IMG/VR virus record: IMGVR_UViG_3300019884_000013
Location: 1-23,060 of that record
Origin: a virus
DNA length: 23,060 nucleotides
Strand: one strand, 5' to 3'
Positions 22,431 through 23,060 of the stretch are shown here, piece by piece. Under the pieces are notes generated by a model that did not search any database, was not told the origin of the DNA, and saw only the letters and a program-made list of their open reading frames with translations. The position numbers and the translations under genes are program-made. Within the stretch, counting starts at the first letter, position 1. Each line of letters starts with the position of its first letter.

Positions 22431-22448
22431 CAGATGGTTAACTATCTG
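22431..22448. promoter_or_regulatory. near-palindromic operator candidate
   Basis: CAGATGGTTAACTATCTG has two-fold symmetry around GTTAAC with one mismatched pair. It lies 24 nt upstream of the candidate plus-strand -35 box. The core GGTTAACT recurs at 22290-22297 near the other promoter, which suggests a shared repressor or activator site. Confidence 0.4.
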
Positions 22449-22471
22449 TTTCTCCTAGTATGCAAGGGGTA

Positions 22472-22501
22472 TTGACTTCTGTATATTGGTCCTTGTAAGA
22501 G
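22472..22501 (+). promoter_or_regulatory. candidate sigma70-type promoter for the plus-strand operon
   Basis: A good -35 box TTGACT (22472-22477) is followed 17-18 nt later by GTAAGA/TAAGAG, a weak -10 box. Transcription would start near 22508 and leave a short purine-rich leader before the ATG at 22528. Confidence 0.45.
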
Positions 22502-22527
22502 AGAGCGAGCGAAACGAAAGGGAGAAC

Positions 22528-22629
22528 ATGAGAGTCAATCAGGTAGTACGGAACTTCAAGTGTTGGACTACATGGTCCGACCGATCATCGAACTTCAGGA
22601 TCATCCTGACTTCGACCTCGAAATGCTGA
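22528..22629 (+). other. 33-codon reading frame with the strongest ribosome site, start conflict
   Basis: ATG 22528 follows AAAGGGAGAAC at ideal spacing and opens a frame of 33 codons ending at TGA 22627-22629. Its later part runs out of frame over the better gene at 22560-22781, and its product (Trp/Ser/Thr-rich end) does not look natural. It may be a leader peptide, the true start of the next gene with a lost or gained base, or a translational coupling device. Confidence 0.35.
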
Positions 22630-22781
22630 TTGCGGTCGGCAAGTTATCGAAGATGACACGCTACGACTTTAACAATCACGTTGCAGTCTTTGAATGCTTC
22701 GATAAGTTGGACTACTCGCAGCGCCGTCAACTTCGGGACTTCTGGCAGGATTCTTTCGAGAACATTCCTGTCCGCTGGTAA
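22560..22781 (+). CDS. small early-type protein (73 aa), function unknown
   Basis: The frame gives 73 codons from GTG 22560, or 69 from ATG 22572. The sequence looks natural: helical, acidic, with E-L-Q-D-H-P-D-F-D-L-E near the start, L-D-Y-S-Q-R-R-Q-L-R-D-F-W in the last third, and no membrane segment. Codons often end in C or G, unlike the A/T-ending codons of the late operon. Neither start has a strong Shine-Dalgarno, whereas the ATG at 22528 does but is in another frame. The in-frame region is open back to a TGA at 22473 without any ATG, GTG or TTG before 22560. It is the first gene of the divergent operon, so an early or regulatory role is likely. No family is recognised. Confidence 0.65.
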   Translation: MLDYMVRPIIELQDHPDFDLEMLIAVGKLSKMTRYDFNNHVAVFECFDKLDYSQRRQLRDFWQDSFENIPVRW

Positions 22782-22867
22782 TCTCCCAGACCTGAGCATG
22801 TCGATAAACTGCTCACCATCTGCAACGCTGGGAAGCGTCGCCAAATAAGCAAACAGAAAGGTAAGTC

Positions 22868-23060
22868 ATGGCAACTACAAAGTCCACGGCTACTACTTCT
22901 GAGGAAACAACTACGGTTGTCCCACCGAAGAAGAAGTCAGCCATTCAAACAGTCATCGACGAGAAGATGCTTCCGAATCTCGTCAATGGTTCGGTCTGGA
23001 AGCAGATTGAGGGAGAATCCGATGAGGAATATCTCGCTCGAATCATCCGGACCAGGGAAA
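22868..23060 (+). CDS. second plus-strand gene, partial N-terminus
   Basis: ATG 22868 follows AAAGGTAAG and opens a frame to the right edge (64 codons seen, no stop). The first 20 residues are Thr/Ser-rich and disordered, followed by P-P-K-K-K and then a helix-like I-Q-T-V-I-D-E-K-M-L-P-N-L and a charged G-E-S-D-E-E-Y-L-A-R segment. No family is recognised from this fragment. It lies 86 nt after the previous gene in the same direction and probably belongs to the same early transcript. Confidence 0.75.
   Translation, partial: MATTKSTATTSEETTTVVPPKKKSAIQTVIDEKMLPNLVNGSVWKQIEGESDEEYLARIIRTRE

Larger units (their letters stand above)
22222..22527. other. divergent intergenic control region
   Basis: About 306 nt separate the minus-strand late operon from the plus-strand operon. 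I see no convincing gene here. It holds a candidate promoter in each direction, an 18-nt near-palindrome, two copies of GGTTAACT (22290-22297 and 22436-22443), and a purine-rich leader (about 22498-22526) before the plus-strand start. No terminator is evident. Confidence 0.8.

Noticed and set aside
22403-22441. 12-codon frame in the divergent region with GGGC close upstream
   Set aside because: It is too short, the ribosome-site spacing is poor, and it ends in the palindrome; nothing supports translation.
22644-22844. 66-codon minus-strand frame under the first plus-strand gene
   Set aside because: Its product looks fairly natural, but it is antisense to the better placed plus-strand gene, and such antisense frames are common when codons end in C/G.
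1-23060. tRNA genes, CRISPR arrays, integrase or attachment sites, insertion sequences
   Set aside because: I looked for cloverleaf patterns, regularly spaced repeats and transposase or recombinase motifs and saw none.

Overview
The window is part of a tailed-phage genome, either a free phage or a prophage whose ends are not visible. It holds one long late operon on the minus strand (22221 down to the left edge) and the first two genes of a divergent plus-strand operon (22528 to the right edge). I see no integrase, tRNA, rRNA, CRISPR array or insertion sequence. The gene set points to a short-tailed (podovirus-type) virion. There is no tape-measure gene. Between capsid and fibre genes lie a P22-like head-to-tail adaptor and a nozzle-like (gp10-type) protein, and the operon ends in internal or ejected virion proteins. 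The host is probably Gram-positive and plausibly an actinobacterium. The endolysin is a PGRP-type amidase whose C-terminal beta domain resembles a domain I know from secreted actinobacterial proteins, and the smallest holin candidate ends in the W-G-V-P-N type motif of actinophage holins. The modest GC content would fit a low-GC actinobacterium better than a streptomycete or mycobacterium. The host assignment is inference.

Layout in order of minus-strand transcription. Packaging and lysis come first: putative small terminase (22221-21463), a small membrane protein, a lysine-rich histone-H1-like protein, a 31-aa membrane peptide, the amidase endolysin, a four-helix membrane protein, a spanin-like membrane/coiled-coil protein, a 57-aa holin candidate and a 210-aa protein. 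The large terminase (18354-16831) follows, so the lysis genes sit between the two terminase genes. Head genes are next: a zinc-ribbon protein and a coiled-coil protein that share about 200 nt in two frames, portal, scaffold, major capsid protein and a beta-rich decoration candidate. A strong hairpin terminator lies directly after the decoration candidate (11503-11535). Then come three beta-rich virion proteins, an alpha-helical protein, the adaptor, the nozzle, a fibre-like protein with three Y-Y-T-K repeats, a 600-aa LamG-like plus seven-bladed propeller protein, and four internal virion proteins, the last of which runs off the left edge.

Genes are packed with overlaps of 4 to about 200 nt, so translational coupling is probably general. 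The 306-nt divergent region (22222-22527) carries candidate promoters in both directions and a near-palindrome that could be an operator. The least explained items are the terminator overlaid by a tiny Shine-Dalgarno-led reading frame before a gene with no Shine-Dalgarno of its own, the dual-coding stretch at 16169-16365, and an excess of perfect 9-11 bp hairpins inside late genes, often just after the start codon.
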